Part shown: piece by piece, positions 52,039 to 61,555 of the stretch
How positions within the stretch are numbered: the stretch's first letter is position 1
Layout: each line of letters begins with the position of its first letter
Assembly (NCBI GenBank): GCA_020633195.1
Contig: JACKEC010000018.1
Location: 248,001-312,000 of the forward strand
Origin: Sandaracinaceae bacterium
GTDB lineage: Bacteria > Myxococcota_A > Polyangia > Polyangiales > Sandaracinaceae
Length of the DNA: 64,000 bases
Reading direction: 5' to 3'
Program-made: the position numbers and the translations under genes
The notes under the pieces: model-generated
Told to the model about the DNA's origin: nothing
What the model saw: the letters and a program-made list of their open reading frames with translations, nothing else
Databases searched by the model: none

Positions 52039-53577
52039 ATGCCGGCCCCGCCCGACCCGCTCGAGCTGCACCGCGCCGCGTACGCGCGCGCGCAGGCCGG
52101 CGACTACCGCGACGCCGAGGCGCGCCTGGCCGAGCCCCGCCCGCAGGACCCGACGACCGCGGCGTGGCGGAACGCGCTCGGCGCCTCGCTCTGGCTGGCC
52201 GCGCCGGACGCGCACCCGGCGCCCGACGTGCCCCCAGCGGAGCCCGGCGCCGAGGATCCACGCGCGATCGTGCAGGCGGCGATCGCGCGCGCGGCGTGGC
52301 TCGCGCACCGGTTCGAGCCGCACCCCGTGGACCGCGGCGGCGCGCTCGCCGACGCGCTCGCCGAGGAGCAACGCGGCTTGCTCGAGCTCGGCCGCGGCGA
52401 GGCGGCGATCGCGCACGCGCGGTTCGAGGCGGCACGCCGCCGGGCGAGCGACCCGAGCGCGGTCGTCGACGCGGCGGCGTGGGCGGCGTACGCGTCGCTC
52501 GCGACCGGCGACGTGGAGGAGGGCCTCGCGCGCGCGCGCCGGGCGAGCCGGATGGCGCGGACCGAGTCGCTCCTCGCCTCCGAGTACCTCGCGAGCTCCG
52601 TGCTCGCGAGGGCCCGTCGCCACGCCGGCGCGCCGCACCTCGCCACGCGCGTCCTGACCCAGCTCCTCGACGTGGCCCCGTCGCCCTGGCGCCCGTGGCT
52701 CACCTACGAGCTCGCGCTCGCGGGCGGCGCGGTGGCCGACCACGCGGGGTCGCCGAGCGAGGCGCTCGCCGCGGTCTTCGCGGCGGCGCGCGCTGGAGAC
52801 CGGGCCGCCTTCGACGCGGCCGCGGCGGCGTACGCGGCCCGCGTGGAGGGCTTCGCGCCGCTGTCGCGCGAGGCCCGGGCGATCGTGGAGGCGCTCGATC
52901 CCGACGCGCCCGCGACGACCCCGTTCGCGCGCGGCGTCGACGCGCTGTCCCCCCACGGCGTGGTCGATCCGCGCGAGGGGGACGGCGCGGTCGCGTGCGT
53001 GCTCGCCCGACCCTCCGGGGCGCGGAGGATCCTCTCGGGCGCGGCGGCGCTCGTCGAGGCGCCGCGGTGGGAGCCCGCCGAGTCCGCCCTGCGCGAGCAC
53101 CGGAGCCTGACGCTCCTGTCGGCCCTCGCGCTCGCGCCGTCGCTCGAGATCGAGGAGGCGTTCGAAGCCGTCTACGGCTTCGCCTTCACGAGCGCGAAGC
53201 ACGACGCGGTCCTGCGCACCTTGCTCCACCGCACGCGCGCGCTCCTCGACGACGCGGCCGAGATCGATCGCGCCGGCGCGACGCTCACCCTGCGGGTGCG
53301 ATCGACGCTGCTGATCCCCGATCCGCGCTGCGCCCGGCCCGCCGATCAGCGGGTGCTCGCGGCGCTCGCGCACGGCGGCGGAGCGCTCGGCGCGCGCGAG
53401 CTCGCGCAGGGGCTCCGCGTCCCGCTGCGGACGGTGCAGCTCGCGCTCAAGCGGCTCGTCGACGACGGCGCCGCCCGAGTGGAGCGCGACGGTCGGCGCG
53501 TCGAGTACGTGGTCGAGGACTCGGCGTTCTGCGAGCCGACCTTGAGCCGCCTCGGCGCGCGGCCCTCCCCGGCGTGA
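52039..53577 (+). CDS. TPR-type protein with C-terminal winged-helix domain
   Basis: 512 residues from ATG 52039. Residues 1-260 are Ala-rich helices arranged like tetratricopeptide repeats (AAYARAQAGDYRDAEARL; GEAAIAHARFEAARRR; EEGLARARRASRMARTESLLASEYL). Residues ~420-500 contain a winged helix-turn-helix (RVLAALAHGGGALGARELAQGLRVPLRTVQLALKRLVDDGAARVERDGRRVEYVVED). A cytoplasmic transcriptional regulator with a TPR sensing part is a reasonable reading. No known name. Single-gene unit. Confidence 0.75.
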   Translation: MPAPPDPLELHRAAYARAQAGDYRDAEARLAEPRPQDPTTAAWRNALGASLWLAAPDAHPAPDVPPAEPGAEDPRAIVQAAIARAAWLAHRFEPHPVDRGGALADALAEEQRGLLELGRGEAAIAHARFEAARRRASDPSAVVDAAAWAAYASLATGDVEEGLARARRASRMARTESLLASEYLASSVLARARRHAGAPHLATRVLTQLLDVAPSPWRPWLTYELALAGGAVADHAGSPSEALAAVFAAARAGDRAAFDAAAAAYAARVEGFAPLSREARAIVEALDPDAPATTPFARGVDALSPHGVVDPREGDGAVACVLARPSGARRILSGAAALVEAPRWEPAESALREHRSLTLLSALALAPSLEIEEAFEAVYGFAFTSAKHDAVLRTLLHRTRALLDDAAEIDRAGATLTLRVRSTLLIPDPRCARPADQRVLAALAHGGGALGARELAQGLRVPLRTVQLALKRLVDDGAARVERDGRRVEYVVEDSAFCEPTLSRLGARPSPA

Positions 53578-53697
53578 GCCGAAGCGCGCAAGCGCCGTAA
53601 CCCGCGATTCGTCGACCCCCTCGCGAGCCCGGCGTATCTCCCCTCCATCGACGGCGCGACGGATGGCGCGCCCGATGTCCGAGAAAGGGATGGGATC

Positions 53698-54870
53698 ATG
53701 AACGCGAGTCTCGTACGCGCGTCGGGGGCGATCTGCGCCTTGACGCTGGCCTTTGGATTCTCCGCCTGCGTGCCTTCGCCGCGCACGCCCGACGCCGGGG
53801 TGGCCCCCGGGGCCGACGCCGCGGTCACGCCGCCGGCGAACGACGTGGGCGACGCGCCGACGATGGGCTACCGCGACGACCTCGGCGCGCACCCGGGGTG
53901 CTCGGTGGAGGGGCTCGGCTACGCGCCCGCCTCGATCCCCGGCTACCCGTGCGCGGCGCGCGACTTCCTCGCCGAGCTCGGCGGCGTCGAGAACCCGAGC
54001 GCGCCGATCGTGCTCCTGATCCACGGCAACTCCGACGCGCCCGACTCGTGGATGGCGTACACACCCGCCTCGGCGTGCAGCGACGAGTCCGGCAACCCGC
54101 GCGTCGGCGCGACCGAGGGCGTGCCGATGCTCGCCGAGCGGCTCGTCTCCGCGGGCGTGCGCACCCTCGCGGTGGACCTCCGCTTCGACCGCGGGGACGA
54201 CCCCGCGACGAACAACGACACGGAGAACGCGGCGAAGAACATCGACCACGGCTGGTCGGTGCCGATCGCGCAGCGCTTCATCCGCGCCGTCATGGAGGCC
54301 TACCCGACGCGCCGCTTCGTCATCGCCGGCTTCTCGCTCGGCGTCACCGTCGGCCGCGACGCGCTCCGCCGCCTGTTCGTGAACGAGGGCTTCGACGTCT
54401 TCTCGCGCCTCGACGCGGCGGTGTGGATGGCGGGCGCCAACCACGGGGTCTCGAGCTTCGCGCTCTGCGGCGCGAACCCGACCATGCGAGGCCGCGTCGC
54501 CTGCGAGATGGGCAACCGCGCGGCGTTCATGCCGACGCCGTTCCTGCTGCCCCTCAACGGCCGATCGGGCGAGCACGAGACGCCGTGCTCCGACGGCACC
54601 ACCGCGTTCGGCGCGACGGGCGCCTGCGGCGGCAACGCCGTCCGCTACACGACGATCGTGATGGAGGACCTCCCGACCGGGGAGCAGCAGGACCTCTTCG
54701 TGTCCGAGTCGAGCGCCGCGCTGCTCGGCGCCGACAACCGCACCATCGGCCTCAACGACGTCGACGAGAGCAACTACTTTTTCTGTGGCCTGTTCCGCAA
54801 CCACTACGGCGCCGCGCGCAGCGAGGCGGCGCTCGAGGTGTTCCGCGGCGCGATCGGGCTGGGGGGCTGA
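53698..54870 (+). CDS. Lipase-like alpha/beta hydrolase, lipoprotein
   Basis: 390 residues from ATG 53698, preceded by gaaaggg. Lipoprotein signal ICALTLAFGFSAC. The hydrolase part: VLLIHGNSD at 105-112, nucleophile Ser213 in IAGFSLGVTVG, and Asn/Cys-rich loops. The Asp and His are less obvious (NDVDESN; NHYG). Resembles class 2-type lipases. Acts outside the inner membrane, by the signal. Ends 3 bp before the porin gene. Confidence 0.8.
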   Translation: MNASLVRASGAICALTLAFGFSACVPSPRTPDAGVAPGADAAVTPPANDVGDAPTMGYRDDLGAHPGCSVEGLGYAPASIPGYPCAARDFLAELGGVENPSAPIVLLIHGNSDAPDSWMAYTPASACSDESGNPRVGATEGVPMLAERLVSAGVRTLAVDLRFDRGDDPATNNDTENAAKNIDHGWSVPIAQRFIRAVMEAYPTRRFVIAGFSLGVTVGRDALRRLFVNEGFDVFSRLDAAVWMAGANHGVSSFALCGANPTMRGRVACEMGNRAAFMPTPFLLPLNGRSGEHETPCSDGTTAFGATGACGGNAVRYTTIVMEDLPTGEQQDLFVSESSAALLGADNRTIGLNDVDESNYFFCGLFRNHYGAARSEAALEVFRGAIGLGG

Positions 54871-54873
54871 CCG

Positions 54874-56346
54874 ATGCGCGCCCCCTCGACCACCCTCGCC
54901 GGCCTCGCGCTGGCCCTCTGGATCTTCCCCTCGGGCGGCGCCGCGCAGGATGCGTCGGCGGACCACCCCGCCCCCGCGGCACCCGGTGTCGCGTCCTCGA
55001 ACATCCCCGAGGACGCGACGCCGGGGCCCTCTTCCACGCGGGACGAGCGGCCCTGGTATCTGCGCCACGCGGAGCCCGAGGCCGCGCCCGCCGAGGCCGC
55101 GGACGTCGCCGACGCGGCGGCGCCGGCAGAGGCCGAGGACGCCGACGAAGCCGACGGCGACGACCCCGCCGAGCCCGAGACCCCCGCGTCCGGTGGCGGG
55201 CTCCAGGTCCTCGGGGAGGAGCTGAACGTCGCCCCCTTCGCGACCATCGTCGGCGGCGCCTACGGGCAGTTCATCAACAACCGCAGCGACATCCCGGACG
55301 AGCGCGAGGACCGCTTCACCACCGTCGCCCTCACCCGGCTCGGGCTGCGCGCGAGCTGGGGCCGCCACATCTCGCTCGTGAGCGAGATCGAGCTCAACTC
55401 CGGCCCGTACGGGACGAGCGTGTGGGAGGGCCAGGCCGCGATCCAGGTGCGCAACCAGCTCCTGCGCGTCTCGTGGGAGGGCCTCGAGGTCGACGTCGGC
55501 CGCATCACCGACCCGGCGAGCCTCGACTTCTTCTCCGTCTACGTCGCGAACATGCTCCTCACCGACGACCTGACCCGCTACCCGCTGCTCCTCAGCGGCT
55601 TCAACCGCGGCAACGGGATCCTCGCGCGCTACCAGCTCATCGAGGGGCTGCGCGTGGGCGTGACCGTCAACGCGGGCAACCCGACGAGCACCACCGGCAC
55701 CGTCATGATCGGCGGCACGTTCCCGCCGTTCGCGCGCTTCTACGAGGTGCCCTGGTCCAACGTCGGCCGCGACGCCCGCGGCTTCCCGACGAGCTCGTTC
55801 CACGTGGTCATGGTCTCGCCCTCGGTGACCTTCGAGCACGAGTACATCCGGGCTCAGGCCGAGTTCCAGTACTTCGACGCGAACACCAACACGGGCTCCG
55901 AGGCCGACCAGCACATCGACGGCTACAACCTCCGCGTCGGCGCCCAGCTCCGACTCTGGGATGATCGCATCCGGCCGTTCGGCAACTTCTCCCGCGTTCA
56001 GAACGACGTCGTCGACCCGACCGATCTCGCCACCCTGAGCAACGATCAGTACGAGGCGTTCACCGCCGGCGGGGGCGTCGACGTCGACATCCTCCCGAAC
56101 ACCTTCGGCGTGGGCGGCCAGTTCGTGTGGGTCCGCGAGCAGCAGGGCGACGACACGATCTTCACCCGCTACTTCGTGAACGCGGGCGCGAGCCTCTCGT
56201 TCCTCGACGGGGTGTGGGTCGACGCCCGCTACGGCTGGAACCTCACCTGCGAGGAGCACCTCTGCGGCCAGAACGAGGAGCACCGCGTGTATCTCACGCT
56301 GCGCGGGATCCTCGGGACCGCCGGGCAGAGCGCGAGGCGCCCGTGA
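54874..56346 (+). CDS. Outer-membrane porin-like beta-barrel
   Basis: 490 residues. Signal peptide 1-24, then an Ala/Glu/Asp-rich stretch to ~110. Residues ~115-480 are alternating amphipathic strands (ELNVAPFATIVGGAYGQFINN; RFTTVALTRLGLRASWGRHISLVSEIELN; VEVDVGRITDPASLDFFSVYV), a plan like phosphate- or glucose-selective porins. Substrate unknown. Coupled by GTGA overlap to the next gene. Confidence 0.78.
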   Translation: MRAPSTTLAGLALALWIFPSGGAAQDASADHPAPAAPGVASSNIPEDATPGPSSTRDERPWYLRHAEPEAAPAEAADVADAAAPAEAEDADEADGDDPAEPETPASGGGLQVLGEELNVAPFATIVGGAYGQFINNRSDIPDEREDRFTTVALTRLGLRASWGRHISLVSEIELNSGPYGTSVWEGQAAIQVRNQLLRVSWEGLEVDVGRITDPASLDFFSVYVANMLLTDDLTRYPLLLSGFNRGNGILARYQLIEGLRVGVTVNAGNPTSTTGTVMIGGTFPPFARFYEVPWSNVGRDARGFPTSSFHVVMVSPSVTFEHEYIRAQAEFQYFDANTNTGSEADQHIDGYNLRVGAQLRLWDDRIRPFGNFSRVQNDVVDPTDLATLSNDQYEAFTAGGGVDVDILPNTFGVGGQFVWVREQQGDDTIFTRYFVNAGASLSFLDGVWVDARYGWNLTCEEHLCGQNEEHRVYLTLRGILGTAGQSARRP

Positions 56347-57347
56347 GCCACGTCCACGCGGCGCTGGTCGCGACGGGGATGCACGTCCCCGCGCACGAGC
56401 TCCCCAACGACGCGCTGCGCGAGCGCTTCGCCTCGTTCGTGGACTCCGTCGAGGGCCCTTCGGGGATCCGCACCCGCTTCCGCGCGCCGAGCGAGCACGC
56501 CACCAGCGACCTCGCCGCCCGCGCGGGGCGGGCCGCCCTCGAGCGCGCCGGCGTCGATCCGCGCGACGTCGATCTCGTCATCGTCGGGACCGACACGCCC
56601 GACCACCTCACGCCGTCGACGAGCGTCATCGTCCAGCACCGGCTCGGCGCGACGCGCGCCGGCACCTTCGACGTGGGCTGCGCGTGCGCGTCGTTCCCGA
56701 CCGCCGTCGCGACCGCGGCGGGGCTCATCGGGACCAACCGAACGATTCGCCACGTGCTCGTGATCGGCGCCTACCTCATGAGCCGCCTCGCCGACCCGGA
56801 CGATCCCATGTCGTTCTTCTACGGCGACGGAGCCGGCGCCGCGCTCCTTCGCGCGTCTCCCACGCCGGGCGTCCTCGCGAGCGCGTTCCGGGCCGACGGG
56901 TCGCACGCGAGCAAGTGGCTGATCGAGAGCGGCGGGACGCGCGAGCCCGCGTCGGTCGAGTCCGTCGAGGCCGGTCGCACCCGGGTCCGGATGATCGAGA
57001 AGTACCCGCGCGAGGTGAACGACGAGGGCTGGCCGATGCTCTTCCGCACCGTCTGCGACCGCGCCGGGTGGCGTGTCGACGACGTCGACCTCGCGATCTT
57101 CACGCAGGTCCGCAAGAGCCAGATCGCGCGGGCGATGGAGAGCCTCGGGCTGCCCTTCGAGCGCGCGCACACGATCATGGAGCGCTACGGCTACACGGGA
57201 TCGGCCTGCCTCCCGATGGCGCTGCACGACGCCGTCGAGGCGGGCCGCGCGGGTCCGGGGGCGCGCGTCGTGCTCGTCGGCTCGGGCGTCGGCTACAACC
57301 AGGCCGCGGTCGCGCTCGAGCTGACGGACGCCCTCGGTCGCGGGTGA
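56343..57347 (+). CDS. KAS III (FabH)-like protein lacking the His and Asn of the triad
   Basis: 334 residues from GTG 56343, overlapping the porin stop. The thiolase fold and Cys115 (CACASF, matching ACSGF) are clear, as is YGDGAGAALL. The catalytic His of the PHQAN motif is replaced: the aligned stretch is IFTQVRKSQI (Thr254). The catalytic Asn of YGNTSSAS is replaced by Tyr284 (RYGYTGSACLPMAL). A condensing enzyme normally needs His and Asn for decarboxylation, so this one may be an acyltransferase or thioesterase-like member of the family instead. Confidence 0.85.
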   Translation: MSHVHAALVATGMHVPAHELPNDALRERFASFVDSVEGPSGIRTRFRAPSEHATSDLAARAGRAALERAGVDPRDVDLVIVGTDTPDHLTPSTSVIVQHRLGATRAGTFDVGCACASFPTAVATAAGLIGTNRTIRHVLVIGAYLMSRLADPDDPMSFFYGDGAGAALLRASPTPGVLASAFRADGSHASKWLIESGGTREPASVESVEAGRTRVRMIEKYPREVNDEGWPMLFRTVCDRAGWRVDDVDLAIFTQVRKSQIARAMESLGLPFERAHTIMERYGYTGSACLPMALHDAVEAGRAGPGARVVLVGSGVGYNQAAVALELTDALGRG

Positions 57348-57363
57348 GCTACGATCGCCCGCG

Positions 57364-58959
57364 ATGAGGCGGATCGCGGCGCTCGCGCTCCTGTGCGTCG
57401 GCTGCGGCCCGACCGCGCGCGTCGACGTGTACCTCGAGGCCGAGCCCGACCTCGCCGCGCGCGCGACGGCGATCGCGATCCGGGTCGAGGACACGAGCGG
57501 CGTGGTCGTCTTCGACGAGTCGACCTCGCTCGCCGATCGGTCGCTGCCCGTGGCGGTGCGGCTCGAGCCCTCCGGGGGCGACGCCGCGCGCACGTTCCTC
57601 GTGGTCGCGCGCCTCGTCGACGGCGCGGGGGTGATCATCGCGCGGGTCGCCGCGCGCGGCGGCTACGTCGCGGGCGAGACGCGCGAGCTGCGCCTGCGCT
57701 TCGAAGCGGGATGCGACGCGGGGCTCGCGTGCGACGGCGCGACGACGTGCCGGGACGGCGCCTGCGTCGACGCATGCGCCGCGGAGCTCGGCGGCTGCGG
57801 CGACCCCGACGGAGGCGCCCCCGACCTCGACGCCGGCGACCTCGACGCGGGCGCGCGCGACGCCGGGGACTTCGACGCGGCCGTCCACGTCGCGGCCTAC
57901 GTCACGCGCTCCGTCGCCCGCTTCGACACGAGCGACGCCGCGACGTGGCGCAGCGCGCTCGGCTCGGCCGAGCGGATCGAGACGGGCGACCGCGCCTGGA
58001 TCGCGCTGGTCAGCGCGGCGCTGAACGACGGCTCGGCGCGCCTGCTCGTCGACGGCGTGGAGGTCGCGCTCGGCGCCACCCCGACCGACGCACCGAGCGG
58101 CCCCGGCCCCTTCAGCGCGTTCGCGCTGCTCCCGAGCGGCGGCGCCCACACCGTCGACGTCGAGCTCCAGGCACGGGTGATGGGCACCACCGCGTCGCTC
58201 CGTGACGTGTCGCTCGTCGCGTTCCCGCTGCCCGCGGGCACCGCCGTCCAGGTCGACGAGGCGCTCGCCGACAGCTTCCAGCTCCAGTCCGCCGAGTGGC
58301 AGACGCGCGCCGAGGTCCGCTTCACCCCGGCCACGTCGGGCCGGCACCTGGTGCTCGCCGCGGTCAGCGCGACCCCGGCCCCCGCCCTCGACACCGTCTC
58401 GGTCCGCGTCCTCGACGGCACCGGCGCGCACTGGCCCGCCGCGAGCGGCAGCCCTCCCCACCTCGCCGGCGCGAGCGACGAGCGGCAGACCTTCTTCCTC
58501 GCGCGGGCCCCGATGCTCGCGGGCGGCGCCGAGGCGAGCTTCGCGGTGCAGGTCCGCGCGGGCTCGCCGTCGTCGAACACGAGCCACGCCCGCGTCATCG
58601 CGTTCGACCTCGCGGGCTTCGCCGCCACGCGGCACGACGAGCAGCTCCCCGCGGGCAGCACGAGCGCCGGCTCACCGATGGTGCTGGCGTCGGTGAACGC
58701 GCCCGCGGGTCCCGTCCGGGACTGGATCGTGATCGGCTCGGTCGCGCTCCTGTCGGCCGGGACGCGCGGCGCGTCGCTCCGCGTGGGGGACCTCGAGCAT
58801 CGCTACCAGCACGCGTTCTCCGGCGACGCGCGCCTGAGCTACCCGGGCGTCTTCGCGCTCGCCACGGGTGAGCCGTTCACCGCGTCGAGCGCCGCGTTCG
58901 GCGCGGGCGCGAGCGTCGAGCACCGCGAGGCCGTGGTGCACGCCCTCGCGCTGCCGTGA
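57364..58959 (+). CDS. Lipoprotein with Asp-rich spacer and beta domains
   Basis: 531 residues. Lipoprotein signal RIAALALLCVGCG. After ~100 residues a Cys cluster (CDAGLACDGATTCRDGACVDACA) is followed by a spacer (DLDAGDLDAGARDAGDFDA), then three beta-type repeats of about 110 residues (ARFDTSDAATWRSALGSA; DSFQLQSAEWQTRAEVRFTP; LRVGDLEHRYQHAF). Function unknown. The end overlaps possible upstream starts of the next kinase gene. Confidence 0.75.
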   Translation: MRRIAALALLCVGCGPTARVDVYLEAEPDLAARATAIAIRVEDTSGVVVFDESTSLADRSLPVAVRLEPSGGDAARTFLVVARLVDGAGVIIARVAARGGYVAGETRELRLRFEAGCDAGLACDGATTCRDGACVDACAAELGGCGDPDGGAPDLDAGDLDAGARDAGDFDAAVHVAAYVTRSVARFDTSDAATWRSALGSAERIETGDRAWIALVSAALNDGSARLLVDGVEVALGATPTDAPSGPGPFSAFALLPSGGAHTVDVELQARVMGTTASLRDVSLVAFPLPAGTAVQVDEALADSFQLQSAEWQTRAEVRFTPATSGRHLVLAAVSATPAPALDTVSVRVLDGTGAHWPAASGSPPHLAGASDERQTFFLARAPMLAGGAEASFAVQVRAGSPSSNTSHARVIAFDLAGFAATRHDEQLPAGSTSAGSPMVLASVNAPAGPVRDWIVIGSVALLSAGTRGASLRVGDLEHRYQHAFSGDARLSYPGVFALATGEPFTASSAAFGAGASVEHREAVVHALALP

Positions 58960-59144
58960 TCCGCGCAATCGGCGTGACGGCGCGGGTCGCGGCGATCGGG
59001 CAGCCTTCCGAGGATGGTCGCGGCGGCTCGGGGCGAGGACGCCGGCGGGAGGGGGTGGCGGTGCGAGCGAGCGGGGCGGCGAGGCTCGAGCAGACGCGTC
59101 CGCTGCGGCGAAGGCCGCGCCCCGCCCGTGCTACCGTGCAGGTC

Positions 59145-60509
59145 GTGTCGGCACGCGGGGAGCGCGCGTCCGCGAGCGGCCGCCCGGTGTCGTTGTACGT
59201 CCCCGTGGCCCCGCTCGCGAGCGGGGGAATGGGCAGCGTGGAGCTGGTCCTCCGCCGCGAGGGCGACTTCCGTCGCCTCTACGCCCGCAAGCGCCCGCAC
59301 GCCGGCCACGACCGGGCGGACTCCTTCCGCGCCCACTTCCTTCGCGAGGCGCGCGTCGCGGGCCTCCTCCGGCACCCCAACGTGGTGAGCGTGCTCGACG
59401 TGGGCGAAGACGCGAGCGGCCCGTTCCTCGTGATGGACTTCGTGGAGGGCATCCCGCTCTCGACGCTGATCCGGCGCTTCCGCGCGCGGGGCGAGCTGAT
59501 CCCCTTGCAGGTGTGCCTCGCGATCGCGCGGCAGGTCGCCGACGGCCTCCACGCCGCCCACGAGCTGCGCGACCACGACGGCGCCCCCGTCGCGCTCGTG
59601 CACCGCGACGTGTCCCCGCAGAACGTCTTGCTCGACTACGACGGCGTCGCGCGGGTCACCGACTTCGGCCTCGCCAAGGCGCTCGGCGCCGGGGCGCAGG
59701 AGTCGAGCTCGGACGCCCTCAAGGGCAAGGTCGGGTACATGGCGCCCGAGCAGCTCCGCTTCGAGCCGCTCGATCGGCGCTCCGATCTGTGGGCGCTCGG
59801 GGTCGTGCTCTACGAGCTGCTCGCGTGCGAGCGCCTCTACCCGGGCGGCGGCGAGGGCATCGAGCGCGTCGCGCGGCAGATCCTCGACGACGCGCCGCCC
59901 GACGCGGGGGCGCTCCGCGACGACGTGCCGCCGTCGCTCACCGAGCTCGTCTTCGACCTGCTCGCGAAGGACCGCGAGGAGCGCCCGCCGACCGCGGCCG
60001 TGGTCGCGCGGCGGCTCGGCGAGATCCTGCGCGAGGTCGAGGCGACCGACGGCGTGATCGAGCTCGCCGACTTCGTCGCGGAGCACTTCGGCGAGGACCG
60101 CGCCGAGGCGCGCGACCGCCGCTCCGCGCTCATCGCGGCGGCCGAGCGACGCGACGTCGAGCCGGCGCGCGAGCCCGGCCGTCGCCTCGGGTGGCTCGCC
60201 GCGCTGGCCGCCGCGGTCGCCCTCGTCACCGCCGCCGGCTGGGGCGCGTGGGCCCTGCGCGACGACGATCCGCCCGCGCCTTCCGTCACCGAGGCGGCCT
60301 CGTCGGCGGCCGAGCCGACGGCGCCGCCGGCCGCGGAGCCACCCGCGCCCGAAGCGCGTGCCGAGGCTGTCGAAGAGATCGAGGCCGTCGAGCCCGAGGC
60401 CGAGGTCGAGCCCCCCGCCGCCGACGCCCCCGAGCCCGAGCCGGACCCCCGCGCGACGCCGCGGCGCCGCGGGCGCGGAGCCAGGGATCGCCTGTGGGAG
60501 TGGCCGTGA
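59145..60509 (+). CDS. Hanks-type Ser/Thr protein kinase with membrane anchor (kinase 3)
   Basis: 454 residues from GTG 59145 (GTG 59136 is equally likely; the frame is open to 58956). Gly loop ASGGMGS, Lys49 in LYARKRP, HRDVSPQN at 153-160, DFG at 173-175 and APE as MAPEQ. One membrane helix (GWLAALAAAVALVTAAGWGAWAL) follows a short juxtamembrane region, and then an Ala/Glu/Pro tail. The HRDVSPQN form, not HRDLKPDN, marks a myxobacterial subfamily. Followed by a TPR membrane protein, the same pairing as kinase 2. Its last bases lie inside a tandem repeat. Confidence 0.92.
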   Translation: MSARGERASASGRPVSLYVPVAPLASGGMGSVELVLRREGDFRRLYARKRPHAGHDRADSFRAHFLREARVAGLLRHPNVVSVLDVGEDASGPFLVMDFVEGIPLSTLIRRFRARGELIPLQVCLAIARQVADGLHAAHELRDHDGAPVALVHRDVSPQNVLLDYDGVARVTDFGLAKALGAGAQESSSDALKGKVGYMAPEQLRFEPLDRRSDLWALGVVLYELLACERLYPGGGEGIERVARQILDDAPPDAGALRDDVPPSLTELVFDLLAKDREERPPTAAVVARRLGEILREVEATDGVIELADFVAEHFGEDRAEARDRRSALIAAAERRDVEPAREPGRRLGWLAALAAAVALVTAAGWGAWALRDDDPPAPSVTEAASSAAEPTAPPAAEPPAPEARAEAVEEIEAVEPEAEVEPPAADAPEPEPDPRATPRRRGRGARDRLWEWP

Positions 60510-60770
60510 GGCTCGCCGCTCCACGTGCTCCCATCGGCGGGCCCGCCGCGACGCCGCGGGCGCGCGGTGGGGGATCGCCTGTGGCCGTGAGGCTCGCGGC
60601 TCCTCGTGCTCAGACTGGCGCTCCCGCCGCGACGACACCGGCGCGGGGTGGGGGATCGCCAGTGGCCGTGAGGCTCGCGGCTCCTCGTGCTCAGAGTGGC
60701 GCTCCCGCCGCGAGGCCACCGGCGCGGGCCGAGGGATCGCCTGGGCGAGTGGCCGTTGGGCTCGCCGCGC
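60487..60770. repeat. 81-bp tandem repeat carrying duplicated start codon and signal region
   Basis: Units begin at 60500, 60581, 60662 and 60749, with spacings of 81, 81 and 87 bp. Each unit has gtggccgt, then gctcgc; the last continues into the signal peptide of the next gene. All four GTG codons are in the same frame, which stays open between them. The first unit overlaps the kinase 3 stop codon. Confidence 0.88.
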
Positions 60771-61513
60771 TGCTCCTCGTGCTCGGCTCGGCGCTCCCCG
60801 CTGCGGCGCAGACGCCCGCGAGCGAGCTCGAGGCGCGCGCGCTCTTCGAAGCGGGCGAGGCCGCCGTCGCGGAGCGGCGGTTCGAGGACGCGCGGCGCTT
60901 GTTCGAGCGCTCGCTCGAGCTGCACCCGACGGCGGCCGCCGCCTTCAACGCCGCCGTCGCCGCGCAGGAGCAAGGTGACGGGCCGGGCGCGGTCGCCCAC
61001 CTCGATCGGCTCCTCGCGGGTGCGCTCGGCCCGCTCCCCGCGGGGCGGCGCGCGAGCGTCGCGACGATGCGCGAGGAGGCCGTCGCGCGGCTCGGCACCC
61101 TCGTCGTCCACGCGGACGGCCCGGGGTGGCGCGTGCGGGCCGGCGACCAGGACCTCGCCGTGGACGGAGAGCTCACGCTCTACCTCGCGCCCGGCACCCA
61201 CCCCCTCGCCCTGACCACCCCGGAGGGCGCGACCCGCGAGCGCGTGGTCGAGCTCACCGCGGGGGAGCGCCGGGTCATCGACGTGGTCCTCGAGGCGCGC
61301 GTCCAGGAGGCGGCTCGCCCACGCGAGGCGCCGGGCTCCGGGGACCCGATCGTCGACGGCCCCGCGCCGGGCGACGACGTGGCGCTCATCGTCGGCCTCA
61401 CCGTCGCGGCGGTCCTCGCGGTGGGCGGCGGCGTCGCGATCGGCGTCGCGGTCTACGCGGACGGCCAGCTCCCCGCGGACTTCGTCGGGCGAGCCGAGAC
61501 GCTCCGCTGGTGA
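60749..61513 (+). CDS. TPR membrane protein, partner of kinase 3
   Basis: 254 residues from GTG 60749, chosen because this copy of the repeated start is followed by a good signal peptide (AVGLAALLLVLGSALPAAAQ). TPR-like helices at ~25-95 (EARALFEAGEAAVAERRFEDARRLFERSLELHPTAAAAFNAAVAAQEQ). A PEGA-like beta region at ~115-185 (LGTLVVHADGPGWRVRAGDQDLAVDGELTLYLAPGTHPLAL). One membrane helix near the C-terminus (VALIVGLTVAAVLAVGGGVAIGVAV). In-frame upstream GTGs could add 29, 56 or 83 residues, but those would lack a usable signal. Confidence 0.82.
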   Translation: MAVGLAALLLVLGSALPAAAQTPASELEARALFEAGEAAVAERRFEDARRLFERSLELHPTAAAAFNAAVAAQEQGDGPGAVAHLDRLLAGALGPLPAGRRASVATMREEAVARLGTLVVHADGPGWRVRAGDQDLAVDGELTLYLAPGTHPLALTTPEGATRERVVELTAGERRVIDVVLEARVQEAARPREAPGSGDPIVDGPAPGDDVALIVGLTVAAVLAVGGGVAIGVAVYADGQLPADFVGRAETLRW

Positions 61514-61555
61514 CCGTCTTGCGGGCGGCCGCCGATGCCCGCATGACTCGCCGCG

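Noticed and set aside
51790..56283. A minus-strand open frame of nearly 1500 codons
   Set aside because: It is antisense to four well-supported plus-strand genes. Arg/Ala/Val-rich composition without motifs is what GC-rich DNA gives on the opposite strand.
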